NCBI RefSeq assembly: GCF_013416525.1
Contig: NZ_JACCEM010000014.1
Coordinates: 23,775-87,774 of the forward strand
Origin: Parapusillimonas granuli
GTDB lineage: Bacteria > Pseudomonadota > Gammaproteobacteria > Burkholderiales > Burkholderiaceae_B
Direction: 5' to 3'
Length of the DNA: 64,000 nucleotides
A program made the position numbers and the translations under genes. Below are positions 46,346 through 55,601 of the stretch, piece by piece (the stretch's first letter is position 1; every line of letters begins with the position of its first letter). Below the pieces are notes generated by a model. That model saw only the letters and a list, made by a program, of their open reading frames with translations. It did no database searches and was not told the DNA's origin.

Positions 46346-49300
46346 ATGACTGAAGCGAACTCCACTCCTCTTTTCGTGCATTTGCGCGTCCACTCCGAAT
46401 TCTCGGTGGTGGACGGCATCGCCCGCATTCCCGAACTCGTCAAGGCGGCGGCGGAATACGGGCAGCCGGCCATTGCGCTGACCGACCTGTCCAATCTGTT
46501 CGGGCTGATCAAGTTCTACAAGGCGGCGCGCGGCAAAGGCGTCAAGCCCATCGCGGGCTGCGACATCTGGCTGGAAAACGAGCTCGATCGCGACAAACCC
46601 GGCCGCCTCCTGCTGCTGGCCCGCAACCGGGACGGCTACCTCGCCCTGTGCGAACTGCTCACGCGCGCCTGGCTCGAGAACCAGTATCGCGGCCGGGCCG
46701 AAATCAAGCGCCAGTGGCTCCAGGACCGGCCGGGCCTCATCCTGCTTTCGGGCGGGCGGGGCGGCGACGTCGGCCAGCTGCTCGAAGCCGGCAAAGCCGC
46801 CGAAGCGCGCGTGGCCGCGGCCGCCTGGGCGCGTGCCTTTCCCGGCAGCTACTACATCGAATTGCAGCGCGGCGGCCACGACGGCGATGAAACCTACGTC
46901 CAGGCCGCCATGCGGCTGGCGGGCGAGCTCGACCTCCCGGTGGTGGCGACGCATCCCGTCCAGTTCCTGCGGCGGTCGGACTTCCGGGCCCATGAAGCGC
47001 GCGTCTGCATCGCCGAGGGCGAGCAGCTGGGCAACGCCAAGCGCGTGCGCCGCTTCACCGAAGAGCAGTATCTGCTCGACTCCAGGGAAATGGCCGAGCG
47101 CTTCGCCGACGTGCCCTCGGCCCTGGCCAATTCGGTGGAGATCGCCAAGCGCTGCAACCTCACTCTGGAACTCGGGCGCCCGCGCCTGCCGGACTTCCCC
47201 ACGCCCGACGGCGTATCCCTGGACGACTACCTGGTGCAGCTGGCCGAAGAAGGCCTGGCCGTGCGCATGGCCCAGCTCTACCCCGACGAGGCGGAGCGGC
47301 GGGAAAAGCTCCCGCAATACCGGGAGCGCCTGCAATGGGAATGCAAGACCATCATCAACATGGGCTTTCCGGGCTACTTCCTGATCGTGGCCGACTTCAT
47401 CAACTGGGGCAAGAACAACGGCGTGCCGGTGGGGCCCGGGCGGGGCTCCGGCGCCGGGTCGCTGGTGGCCTATTCGCTGGGCATCACCGACCTCGACCCC
47501 ATCCGCTACGACTTGCTGTTCGAACGCTTCCTGAATCCCGAACGGGTGTCCATGCCCGACTTCGACATCGATTTCTGCCAGGACAACCGGGAACGCGTGA
47601 TCGACTACGTCAAGCAGAAATACGGCAAGGAGGCGGTCAGCCAGATCGCCACCTTCGGTACGCTCGGCGCCAAGGCCGTGGTGCGGGACGTCGGCCGGGT
47701 GCTCGAAATGCCCTACATGCTGTGCGACGGCCTGTCCAAGCTGATCCCGTTCAATCCCGCCGACCCCTGGACGCTGGAGCGCGCGCTGGACCAGGAGCCC
47801 GCCTTCAAGGAACGCTATGAGCAGGACGAAGAGGTCAAGGCGCTGGTGGACCTGGCCCGTCCGCTGGAAGGGCTCACGCGCAACATCGGCATGCATGCGG
47901 GCGGGGTGCTGATCGCGCCGGGCAAGCTGACCGATTTCTGCCCGCTCTATTGCCAGCCCGGCACCGACAGCAACGCCGTGTCGCAGTTCGACAAGGACGA
48001 CGTCGAGGCGGCCGGCCTGGTCAAGTTCGACTTCCTGGGGCTGCGCAACCTGACCATCCTGGACTGGGCCGTGCGCTACGTGCGCGAGTACAACGAGTCC
48101 AAGCGCGATTTCGACGTCATGGCGCTGCCGCTGGACGACGAAAAAGCCTACCGCCTGCTCAGCGAGGGGAACACCACGGCGGTCTTCCAGCTGGAATCGC
48201 GCGGCATGAAGGAGTTGCTGAAGAGCCTGCAGCCCAACACCTTCGAGGACGTCATCGCCATGCTGGCGCTGTATCGCCCCGGCCCGCTCGAATCCGGCAT
48301 GGTGGTCGACTTCGTCAACCGCAAGCACGGGCGCGCCGAGGTCGATTACTTCCACCCCGACCTGGAGCCGGTGCTGCGCAGCACCTACGGCGTGATCGTG
48401 TACCAGGAACAGGTGATGCTGATTTCCCAGATCATCGGCGGCTACACCCTGGGCGGCGCCGACATGCTGCGGCGGGCCATGGGCAAGAAGAAGCCCGAGG
48501 AAATGGCCAAGCACCGCGCCATTTTCGAGAAGGGCGCGGTCGAAAAAGGCTATGACGGCGATCTGGCCGTCAAGCTGTTCGACCTGATGGAAAAGTTCGC
48601 CGGCTATGGCTTCAACAAAAGCCACTCGGCCGCCTACGCCCTGATCGCCTACCAGACCGCCTGGCTGAAGGCTTACCATCCGGCCGAGTTCCTGGCGGCC
48701 ACCATGCTGTCGGACATGGACGACACCGACAAGGTGCAGGTCTTCTGGAAGGACGCCGTCGACAACGGCGTGAAGGTGCTGCCGCCCGACATCAACCTGT
48801 CGGCCTATCGCTTCGAGCCGGTGCGCGACGAACACAGCGCCCAGGGCCTGCCGCCGCGCACCATCCGCTACGGGCTGGGCGCCGTCAAGGGGGCGGGGCG
48901 CGGCGCCATCGAGGAAATCGAACGCGCGCGCCGGGAAGGCGGGCCTTTTGCCAGCCTGTTCGACTTCTGCCGCCGCGTCGACCGCCATACCGTCAACCGG
49001 CGCAGCATCGAGGCCCTGATCCGGGCCGGCGCCTTCGACGCCATCGAGGAAAACCGGGCGGCGCTGCTCGCCACGCTGGGCAACGCCATCGAGGCGGCCG
49101 AGCAGGCCGAGCGCAGCGCCAACCAGGTGTCGCTGTTCGCCGACGACGCGAACGACATCGTGGAAGGCGAACTCGCCAAGGTGGAGCCCTGGGATCTGCA
49201 AACCCGGCTGCGCGAAGAAAAGTCGGCGCTGGGCTTTTATTTCAGCGGCCACCTTTTCGATGCCTGGCGCGACGAGGTCCGCCGTTTTGCGCCCAAGCCC

Positions 49301-49837
49301 CTGGCCAGGCTGGAACCGGCGCGCGGCCTGCAGTGGTTCGCGGGCGTGCTGTCGTCCGTGCGGCCCAAGATGACGCGCCGGGGCAAGATGCTCTACGCCC
49401 TGCTGGACGACGGCTCCGCGCAAGTCGAAGTGGCCATCTTCAACGAGCTGTACGAACAGCACAAGAACCGGCTCAAGGAAGACCGCCTGGTCATCATCCA
49501 CGGCAAGGTCAGCAACGACGAATACTCCGGCGGCCTGCGCGTGTCGGCGGACGCGGTCTACGACCTGCAGCTTGCGCGCGAGGCCCGGGCGCAGCGCCTG
49601 CGCATCACCTTGAACGGCAACGCCGACGCCATCCGCCTGCGGCAGCTGCTCAATCCCTTCCGCGCCGAACCCGAGAACGGCGTGCCCGGCGTGCCGGTCG
49701 AAATCCGCCTCATGCGCGACGACTTCCTCTGCACCGTGCGTCTGGGCGAGGAATGGCGCGTGCGCATGGCCGACGCCATGTTCGAGCAATTGGCCGGCTG
49801 GGCCGAGCCCGACAGCGTGGAGATCCACTATTCATGA
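46346..49837 (+). CDS. dnaE: DNA polymerase III alpha subunit
   Basis: Catalytic subunit of the replicative polymerase. It is 1163 residues: N-terminal PHP domain (LFVHLRVHSEFSVVDGIARI), catalytic aspartates in MPDFDIDFCQDNRERV (about 403-418), the thumb/fingers region with GFPGYFLIVADFINWGK, and C-terminal OB fold (FAGVLSSVRPKMTRRGKML). No intein. A TACAAT at 46334 is close upstream of the ATG. Its last 4 bases overlap the first glycosyltransferase gene. Confidence 0.97.
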   Translation: MTEANSTPLFVHLRVHSEFSVVDGIARIPELVKAAAEYGQPAIALTDLSNLFGLIKFYKAARGKGVKPIAGCDIWLENELDRDKPGRLLLLARNRDGYLALCELLTRAWLENQYRGRAEIKRQWLQDRPGLILLSGGRGGDVGQLLEAGKAAEARVAAAAWARAFPGSYYIELQRGGHDGDETYVQAAMRLAGELDLPVVATHPVQFLRRSDFRAHEARVCIAEGEQLGNAKRVRRFTEEQYLLDSREMAERFADVPSALANSVEIAKRCNLTLELGRPRLPDFPTPDGVSLDDYLVQLAEEGLAVRMAQLYPDEAERREKLPQYRERLQWECKTIINMGFPGYFLIVADFINWGKNNGVPVGPGRGSGAGSLVAYSLGITDLDPIRYDLLFERFLNPERVSMPDFDIDFCQDNRERVIDYVKQKYGKEAVSQIATFGTLGAKAVVRDVGRVLEMPYMLCDGLSKLIPFNPADPWTLERALDQEPAFKERYEQDEEVKALVDLARPLEGLTRNIGMHAGGVLIAPGKLTDFCPLYCQPGTDSNAVSQFDKDDVEAAGLVKFDFLGLRNLTILDWAVRYVREYNESKRDFDVMALPLDDEKAYRLLSEGNTTAVFQLESRGMKELLKSLQPNTFEDVIAMLALYRPGPLESGMVVDFVNRKHGRAEVDYFHPDLEPVLRSTYGVIVYQEQVMLISQIIGGYTLGGADMLRRAMGKKKPEEMAKHRAIFEKGAVEKGYDGDLAVKLFDLMEKFAGYGFNKSHSAAYALIAYQTAWLKAYHPAEFLAATMLSDMDDTDKVQVFWKDAVDNGVKVLPPDINLSAYRFEPVRDEHSAQGLPPRTIRYGLGAVKGAGRGAIEEIERARREGGPFASLFDFCRRVDRHTVNRRSIEALIRAGAFDAIEENRAALLATLGNAIEAAEQAERSANQVSLFADDANDIVEGELAKVEPWDLQTRLREEKSALGFYFSGHLFDAWRDEVRRFAPKPLARLEPARGLQWFAGVLSSVRPKMTRRGKMLYALLDDGSAQVEVAIFNELYEQHKNRLKEDRLVIIHGKVSNDEYSGGLRVSADAVYDLQLAREARAQRLRITLNGNADAIRLRQLLNPFRAEPENGVPGVPVEIRLMRDDFLCTVRLGEEWRVRMADAMFEQLAGWAEPDSVEIHYS

Positions 49838-50934
49838 CAGCCCTGCGCATCCTGCATTCCGAGGCCGCCACCAGCTTCGGCGGGCAAGAGCAGTACATTT
49901 ACCGGATGATGATGACGATGCGCGAGCGCGGCCACCACCTGGAGGCCGTCTGCCAGCCGCACGCCTTGCTGACCCAGCGCCTGCGCGACGAAGGCTTCAC
50001 CGTCCACACCCTGCTGATGGACGGGCCCGTCAATTTCGTGAAGGGCGTGGCCCGCATCCGCCGCATTCTGCGCGAGGGCCGTTTCGACGTGCTCAATTCG
50101 CACAGCCGGCGCGACACCATACTGGCCGGCTGCGCCGGCCGCCTCGCCGGCACGCCGCTCATCGTGCGGACGCGGCACCTGGCCAACAAGGTCGGGTCGC
50201 TGCTGTCGTACACCATCATCCCGCATCGGGTGACCACCGCCAGCGAGTTCGTCCGCGCCCACCTCATCGAAAAAGGCGTGCCGCCCGGCCACGTCGCCAC
50301 GGTCTATCCCGCGGTCGAGCTGCAGCCCGCGCCGCCGGTCTCGACCCTCCGGCCGGAACTGCGCCTGGCGCCCAACGACATCGTCGTGGGCTGCGTCGCG
50401 GTGATGCGCGCGCAAAAAGGCCACAAGGACCTGATCGACGCCATGGAGCCCTTGATACGGGAGCGGCCCAATGTGCACCTGGTGTTCGTGGGGGGCGGCT
50501 CGCCCGTGTTCGAAGAGGTGCAGGCCTACGTCGCCGAAAAGAACCTGGGCAAGCGGGTGCATCTGCTGGGCGCGCGCCGCGACGTCCCCAATTTGCTGGC
50601 CGGCTTCGACATATTCGCGCTGGCCACCCGCAAAGAGGCTTCCGGCACGGTGTTCGTCGAGGCCGGCGCCGCCGGCCTGCCGGTGGTGGGAACGCGGGTC
50701 GACGGCGTTCCCGAGATGATGAAGGAAGGCGTCAGCGGCTTGCTGGTGCCGCTCGACGACCGCGAAGCGATGACCCAGGCCTTGCGCCGCCTCATCGAGG
50801 ACCCGGACTTGCGCCGCAAAATGGGCGAGGAGGGCGTGAAGTACTGCCGCGACGGCGGCAAGTTCACCGCGCAGGCCATGGCGGATCGCATAGAATCGTG
50901 CTACCTGCGATGGCTTGCGGAGCGAAAAAAATGA
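49834..50934 (+). CDS. GT4-type glycosyltransferase, LPS-core cluster
   Basis: A 366-residue GT-B glycosyltransferase of the family 4 (WaaG/RfaB-like) type, cytoplasmic or membrane-associated. N-terminal ILHSEAATSFGGQEQYIYRM is the acceptor-side glycine loop; the C-terminal nucleotide-sugar domain has VAVMRAQKGHKDLIDAM and the Glu-rich ATRKEASGTVFVEAGAAGLPVVG. The sugar is not determined. The ATG overlaps the dnaE stop (ATGA), and the stop overlaps the next gene likewise. Confidence 0.88.
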   Translation: MTALRILHSEAATSFGGQEQYIYRMMMTMRERGHHLEAVCQPHALLTQRLRDEGFTVHTLLMDGPVNFVKGVARIRRILREGRFDVLNSHSRRDTILAGCAGRLAGTPLIVRTRHLANKVGSLLSYTIIPHRVTTASEFVRAHLIEKGVPPGHVATVYPAVELQPAPPVSTLRPELRLAPNDIVVGCVAVMRAQKGHKDLIDAMEPLIRERPNVHLVFVGGGSPVFEEVQAYVAEKNLGKRVHLLGARRDVPNLLAGFDIFALATRKEASGTVFVEAGAAGLPVVGTRVDGVPEMMKEGVSGLLVPLDDREAMTQALRRLIEDPDLRRKMGEEGVKYCRDGGKFTAQAMADRIESCYLRWLAERKK

Positions 50935-51788
50935 AATCGACATCCACCGTGCCCGTTCTGATGTACCACCATGTCTCGCCCGTGGACGGCATGATCAACG
51001 TCAGCCCGCTGAACTTCGAGCAGCAGCTGCTCTGGCTCAAGAGCCGGGGCTACCGCAGCTTGAATACGGCGCAGTTCGCCGAACACCTGGGCGGCAAGCC
51101 GGCGCCCGCCAAGTCGGTGCTGATCACTTTCGACGACGGCTACCTGGACAACTGGGTCTATGCCTATCCGCTGCTCAAGAAGCACGGCTTCAACGCCGTG
51201 GTCTTTCTCGTCACGTCATGGGTCAACGACGGCCTGGTGCGCCGCCACCTGGGGCAGGGCGAGCTGCCCGAGACGCCGCATCACCGCGATTGCGAAGACC
51301 GCATCGAACAGGGCCGCAGCGACGAGGTCATTCTGCGCTGGGACGAGATCCGCGCCATGCGGGCCGACGGAACCTTCGAATTCCACAGCCACACGCACAC
51401 CCACACCCGCTGGGACCTGATCCAGCCCGCCGACAAGAACCAGCGCATGGCCGAAGAGCTGCAGGCCTCGCGGGCGGCCCTGCAGGAACACCTGGGCGGC
51501 GTGTCCGAACACTTCTGCTGGCCCCAAGGGTATTACGACGACGACTACATCCGCATCGCCCGGGACGCGGGCTTCCGCTACCTGTACACCACCAAGGCGT
51601 TCGGGCGGAACCGGCCGGGCTCCGATCCCGCCCACATCTACCGCTTCGCCGTGCGCAACACCACCGGTCGCTCGGTGGGCCGGCGCATCATCGTGGCGGC
51701 CCATCCGGTGATCGGCCCGCTGTTCAACAAATGGAAGATCTGGAAGCGGGGCTTGCGGTCCGCCTACGCCGAGCAGAAGGCATCATGA
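50931..51788 (+). CDS. polysaccharide deacetylase (NodB-type)
   Basis: A 285-residue carbohydrate esterase 4 protein removing N-acetyl groups from a sugar. The NodB motif 1 TFDDG is at 66-70 and the metal-binding HSHTH follows at EFHSHTHTHTR. No signal peptide is evident, so it could act on a cytoplasmic lipid-linked core. AGCGAAAAAA precedes the ATG, which overlaps the previous stop. The natural substrate is inferred from context. Confidence 0.88.
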   Translation: MKSTSTVPVLMYHHVSPVDGMINVSPLNFEQQLLWLKSRGYRSLNTAQFAEHLGGKPAPAKSVLITFDDGYLDNWVYAYPLLKKHGFNAVVFLVTSWVNDGLVRRHLGQGELPETPHHRDCEDRIEQGRSDEVILRWDEIRAMRADGTFEFHSHTHTHTRWDLIQPADKNQRMAEELQASRAALQEHLGGVSEHFCWPQGYYDDDYIRIARDAGFRYLYTTKAFGRNRPGSDPAHIYRFAVRNTTGRSVGRRIIVAAHPVIGPLFNKWKIWKRGLRSAYAEQKAS

Positions 51789-52528
51789 GCCTTTCGGTCA
51801 TCATCATCACGAAGAACGAAGAGGCGCACATCGGCGCATGCATCGACACCCTGGCATTCGCCGATGAAATCATCGTGCTGGATTCGGGCAGCACGGACGC
51901 CACCTGCGACATCGCCGCCGCCAAGGGCGCGCGCGTCGCGCGCAGCGCGGACTGGCCCGGCTTCGGCCCGCAGAAGAACCGCGCCCTGGACCTGGCCACC
52001 TGCGACTGGGTGCTGTCCATCGACGCCGACGAGCGGGTCACGCCCGAGCTGGCGGAGGCCATGCGCAAAGAGCTTGCCGCGCCCCGGGCCGAAGCCTACA
52101 AGATCGCCCGGCTGTCGCGCTTCGGCGACCGCTGGATACGCCACAGCGGCTGGTGGCCCGATCACGTGCTGCGGCTGTTCCGTCGCGGCACGGCCAGGTT
52201 CAAGGACGTCCCCGTCCATGAAAGCGTGATCCCCCAAGGCCGGGTGGCGGTCCTGGACGGCCATTTTCTGCATTACCCCTATGCCAGCCTCGAGCACTTC
52301 ATCGCCAAGATCAATCTTTACTCGTCCGAGGCGGCGCGGATGATGCACGCCCGTGGCAAGAAAACCACGGCGCTGGGCGCGGCCGGCCACGCCTTCTGGA
52401 CCTTCGTCCGCATCTACCTGCTGCGGCGCGGCTTCCTGGACGGCAAGGAAGGGTTTATTTTGGCGGCGATGGCGGCCGCCGGCAGCTTTTTCCGTTACAC
52501 TAAGTTGCTTTATCTGAATAAAAGCTGA
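51785..52528 (+). CDS. GT2-type glycosyltransferase (WaaE/KdtX-like)
   Basis: A 247-residue family 2 transferase. N-terminal SLSVIIITKNEEAHIGACID binds the nucleotide, IVLDSGSTDATCDIA and the DxD SIDADERV bind the metal and sugar, and FKDVPVHESV is typical of WaaE-like beta-glucosyltransferases that extend the inner core. It overlaps the deacetylase gene by 4 bases. Confidence 0.87.
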   Translation: MSLSVIIITKNEEAHIGACIDTLAFADEIIVLDSGSTDATCDIAAAKGARVARSADWPGFGPQKNRALDLATCDWVLSIDADERVTPELAEAMRKELAAPRAEAYKIARLSRFGDRWIRHSGWWPDHVLRLFRRGTARFKDVPVHESVIPQGRVAVLDGHFLHYPYASLEHFIAKINLYSSEAARMMHARGKKTTALGAAGHAFWTFVRIYLLRRGFLDGKEGFILAAMAAAGSFFRYTKLLYLNKS

Positions 52529-52570
52529 ACGGGCCGGCTCTAGGCAGCCGCCGGCCGGCGGTTTGCCTGA

Positions 52571-53746
52571 ATGAAAATCCTGATCACCGATATCCACCAT
52601 GGGAACGGCGGCGGCCACGCCACCTACATCATGAGCCTGCTGCGAGGCCTGCCCGGGCATTACGATATCACCGTGGCCGCGCCGGCGTCGGGGCGCCTGT
52701 TCCGCTATGCCAGCCATGCCGGCCGGGGCAGGGTGATGCCGGCCCTGTATTCCAGCAGAATCGCCTCGCTGGCTCAGGAGGTCGTCCGCCTGCGCGCCTT
52801 CCTGGTCCGGGAACGCTACGACCTGGTGCACGTCAACGCCTCGGCCGATCACAGGCACGTGATGCTGGCCAGCATGGGCTTGCGGCGGCCGCCCAAGATC
52901 GTCTGGACCAAGCACAACCTCAAGCCGGTCGCCAGCGTGGGGCACCGCCTCAGGGCGAACCTGGGGACGGACGCCGTCATCGCCGTCAGCGACTACGTCA
53001 AGCGCATGCTGGAGGATTCGGTGTATGGCGCCCGGCCCATCCACGTGGTGCGCCACGGCATAGACGTGGCCGCCTTCCGCCCCGTGGACCCCGACGAAAA
53101 GCGCCGGCTGCGCCGGCTGCTGCTGGGCGACATCCCGGACGATACCCTGGTCCTGGGCAGCACGGCGGGCACCGACCTGGAAAAAGGCTGGCTGGACCTG
53201 GCCGCGGCGGTGGCCGGGCTCAGCCCCCTGGAGCAGTCCCGGATCGTGGTGGTGGTGGCGGGGGACCCGCCCCCGGCCCATTTGCTGCGCCGGCTGGCCG
53301 ACACCGGCATCCGGGCGCGGGTGCATTTCACGGGCCTGGTGGACGACATCCGCGGCGTGCTGGGCGCGAGCGACATCGGCTTCGTGCTGTCCTACAGCGA
53401 GTCGCTTTCCTATGCCTGCCGCGAGTCGCTGGCCTGCGGCCTGCCCACCCTCATCACCGACGTCGGCGGCCTGCCCGAAAACCTGTCCCACGGCCGCGAA
53501 GGCTGGATCGTGCCGGTGCGGAACGTTCCCGCCATCCAGGCGGTGCTGCGCGACGTGCTGTCCAACCCTCAGCGGGTGCTGCCCATGGGCCTGGCCGCCA
53601 GGCGCCACAGCGAAAGAGACTTCTGTCCGCACGCCTTCATCGAGCGGACCATCGCCGTCTATGAAAGCGTCCGGTCCGCGCCGTCCGCAGCGGCTCTATA
53701 TAATAAGGCGCATGATCCCTATACTCATGTACCACCAAGTCGGTGA
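52571..53746 (+). CDS. GT4-type glycosyltransferase
   Basis: A 391-residue GT-B protein: acceptor loop DIHHGNGGGHATYIMSLLRGL, donor domain with LVLGSTAGTDLEKGWLDL and SYSESLSYACRESLACGLPTLITDVGG. Its end overlaps the following deacetylase gene by 35 bases. Donor and acceptor sugars unknown. Confidence 0.87.
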   Translation: MKILITDIHHGNGGGHATYIMSLLRGLPGHYDITVAAPASGRLFRYASHAGRGRVMPALYSSRIASLAQEVVRLRAFLVRERYDLVHVNASADHRHVMLASMGLRRPPKIVWTKHNLKPVASVGHRLRANLGTDAVIAVSDYVKRMLEDSVYGARPIHVVRHGIDVAAFRPVDPDEKRRLRRLLLGDIPDDTLVLGSTAGTDLEKGWLDLAAAVAGLSPLEQSRIVVVVAGDPPPAHLLRRLADTGIRARVHFTGLVDDIRGVLGASDIGFVLSYSESLSYACRESLACGLPTLITDVGGLPENLSHGREGWIVPVRNVPAIQAVLRDVLSNPQRVLPMGLAARRHSERDFCPHAFIERTIAVYESVRSAPSAAALYNKAHDPYTHVPPSR

Positions 53747-54440
53747 GCCTCCCCCGCGGGGGTCTCCGTATCGCAGCCTGGTCGTACACCCGTCCGACTT
53801 CCGGCGGCAAATGACCTGGCTGCGGCGCCTGGGCTATCGCGGCCTTTCCATGCGGGACCTGATCCCCTACCTGACGGGGCAGCGGCGCGGCAAGGTGGTG
53901 GGCATCACCTTCGACGACGGCTATCGCAACGTCTACCGGCATGCCTTGCCGGTGCTGCGGGACCAGGACTTCACGGCCACGAACTACTTCGTCGCCCGGC
54001 AGTTCGGCGGCGGCAATGTCTGGGACTACGAAAAGGGCGTCGCGCACGCCGATCTCATGTCCGTCGACGAGGCGCGCGGCTGGGTGGCGGCGGGCATGGA
54101 GGCCGGCTCCCACACCCTGGACCATCCCTTCCTGCCCAAGATGTCGCCCGAAATCGCCGACTATCAAATTCGCCAGTCCAAGATGGAACTGGAGGACGCG
54201 CTCGATACGCCCGTGACCGCCTTTTGCTACCCTTACGGCGGCGAAACGGCGGAAATCCGGGCCATGGTGCGCGCGGCCGGCTACACGAACGCCACCACCA
54301 CCAGCGGCGGGCTGGCGCGGCCCAGCGACGACATGTTCGGCCTGCCGCGCGTCACGGTCGCCCGGTCCACCAATATCTTGCGCTTTCTGCAGAAGTGCAT
54401 GACCCGCCTCGAGGAAAAGCGGCGCGTTTCCGCCGCATAG
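53712..54440 (+). CDS. second polysaccharide deacetylase (NodB-type)
   Basis: A 242-residue CE4 protein with TFDDG at 66-70 and GSHTLDHPFL for the metal His pair, and YPYGGETAEI near the C-terminus. It starts at the ATG 53712 inside the previous glycosyltransferase gene. Close in layout, but not in sequence detail, to the deacetylase at 50931. Confidence 0.86.
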   Translation: MIPILMYHQVGEPPPRGSPYRSLVVHPSDFRRQMTWLRRLGYRGLSMRDLIPYLTGQRRGKVVGITFDDGYRNVYRHALPVLRDQDFTATNYFVARQFGGGNVWDYEKGVAHADLMSVDEARGWVAAGMEAGSHTLDHPFLPKMSPEIADYQIRQSKMELEDALDTPVTAFCYPYGGETAEIRAMVRAAGYTNATTTSGGLARPSDDMFGLPRVTVARSTNILRFLQKCMTRLEEKRRVSAA

Positions 54441-54444
54441 CCGC

Positions 54445-55596
54445 ATGTCCACGCCCAGACTGAAGATCGCCTTCGTCGTTGATCGTTTCGGCAACCGGTA
54501 CGGCGGAGCCGAGGCTTACGGCGTCGCCTTGATGCGCGAGCTCGCCGCCCGGCACGACGTCACCGTGCTCGCGCGCGAGTACGATTCCGCCTGCGAGCTC
54601 AAGCTGCCTTTCATTCCCCTGCGCAGCCGGCGCGGATGGCCCAGCTGGATACGGGTGCTGTCCTTCGCCGTCCGCGCGCGGCGCGCCACGCGCGGCGGCT
54701 TCGATATCGTGCATTCGCACATGAACGGCTGGTGCGGCGACATCGAAGTGGTGCACGTGACGCCCGTGCGCTATAACTGGCGGGTGCGCCCCTTGCCGGC
54801 GATCAAGCGCTGGCTGTCCCGCGTCAGCGTGCGCGTGGGGACTTATCTGGCGCTCGAGGCGCGGCGCGTCGCCGAGCGTCCGGGCCATCGGACGGTCGCC
54901 GTTTCCGGCCTGATCGCCGAGCAGCTGCGGCAGGCCTATGGCGCCGGCCGCTCCTTTCCCGTGATTCCGCCCGGCGTGGCGCGGCCGCAGGGCGACATGG
55001 TGGCGCGGCGCCTGGAAACCCGCGGCGCGCTGGGCTTCTCGGACGACGACGTGGTGTGCCTGCTGGTGGCCCGGAACCCCATGCGCAAGGGCCTGCCCAC
55101 GGTGCTCGACGCGCTGGCCGGCCTGCCCGGGCGCTACAAGCTGGTGGTGGTGGGCGGCAACGCCGCGGCCCGCGACCACGTCCTCAAGTCCGCCACGGGC
55201 GCCGCGCTCGCCGAGCGCATCCGGCTCATCGGCGAAACCGCCGACGTGGCGCCGTATTACGCCGCGGCGGACGTCTACGTGCATCCCACCCTGAACGACA
55301 GCTTCGGCATGGCGCCGCTGGAAGCCATGTCCTTCGGCCTGCCCGTGGTGCTCAGCCCGCCGCCTTGGTGCGGTTTCGCCCAATACGTGAAGGACGGCGA
55401 AGACGCGCTGGTGCTGGATCACCCCGAAAACGCCGGGCAGTTGGCGCAGTACGTGCAGCGCCTCAGCACCGACGAAGCGCTGCGCAAGAGGCTGGCGGAA
55501 GGGGCGGACCGCATCGTCGACCAGCACAGCTGGCCGGCCGTCGCCGCGCGCTACGAAGACCTCTATCGGCAGGTCATCGCCGAAAGGCGGGGGTGA
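54445..55596 (+). CDS. GT4-type glycosyltransferase
   Basis: A 383-residue GT-B protein. N-terminal KIAFVVDRFGNRYGGAEAYGVALM and the donor domain VARNPMRKGLPTVLDALAGL with HPTLNDSFGMAPLEAMSFGLPVV. Starts 4 bases after the deacetylase, ends overlapping or abutting the DNA glycosylase gene. Confidence 0.87.
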   Translation: MSTPRLKIAFVVDRFGNRYGGAEAYGVALMRELAARHDVTVLAREYDSACELKLPFIPLRSRRGWPSWIRVLSFAVRARRATRGGFDIVHSHMNGWCGDIEVVHVTPVRYNWRVRPLPAIKRWLSRVSVRVGTYLALEARRVAERPGHRTVAVSGLIAEQLRQAYGAGRSFPVIPPGVARPQGDMVARRLETRGALGFSDDDVVCLLVARNPMRKGLPTVLDALAGLPGRYKLVVVGGNAAARDHVLKSATGAALAERIRLIGETADVAPYYAAADVYVHPTLNDSFGMAPLEAMSFGLPVVLSPPPWCGFAQYVKDGEDALVLDHPENAGQLAQYVQRLSTDEALRKRLAEGADRIVDQHSWPAVAARYEDLYRQVIAERRG

Positions 55597-55601
55597 AAGG
55601 C

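Noticed and set aside
43100..49828. A 2242-codon open frame antisense to hrpA and dnaE
   Set aside because: It is a shadow of third-position G/C in high-GC genes; the sense-strand frames have all family motifs and the antisense composition (Gly, Arg, Gln, His-rich) is not protein-like.
14567..49837. Inteins in dnaB or dnaE
   Set aside because: Both proteins have normal length and uninterrupted motifs.
50931..54440. The two deacetylases as a recent duplication
   Set aside because: Apart from TFDDG falling at the same residue number, the sequences share little outside the NodB motifs, so a recent copy is unlikely.
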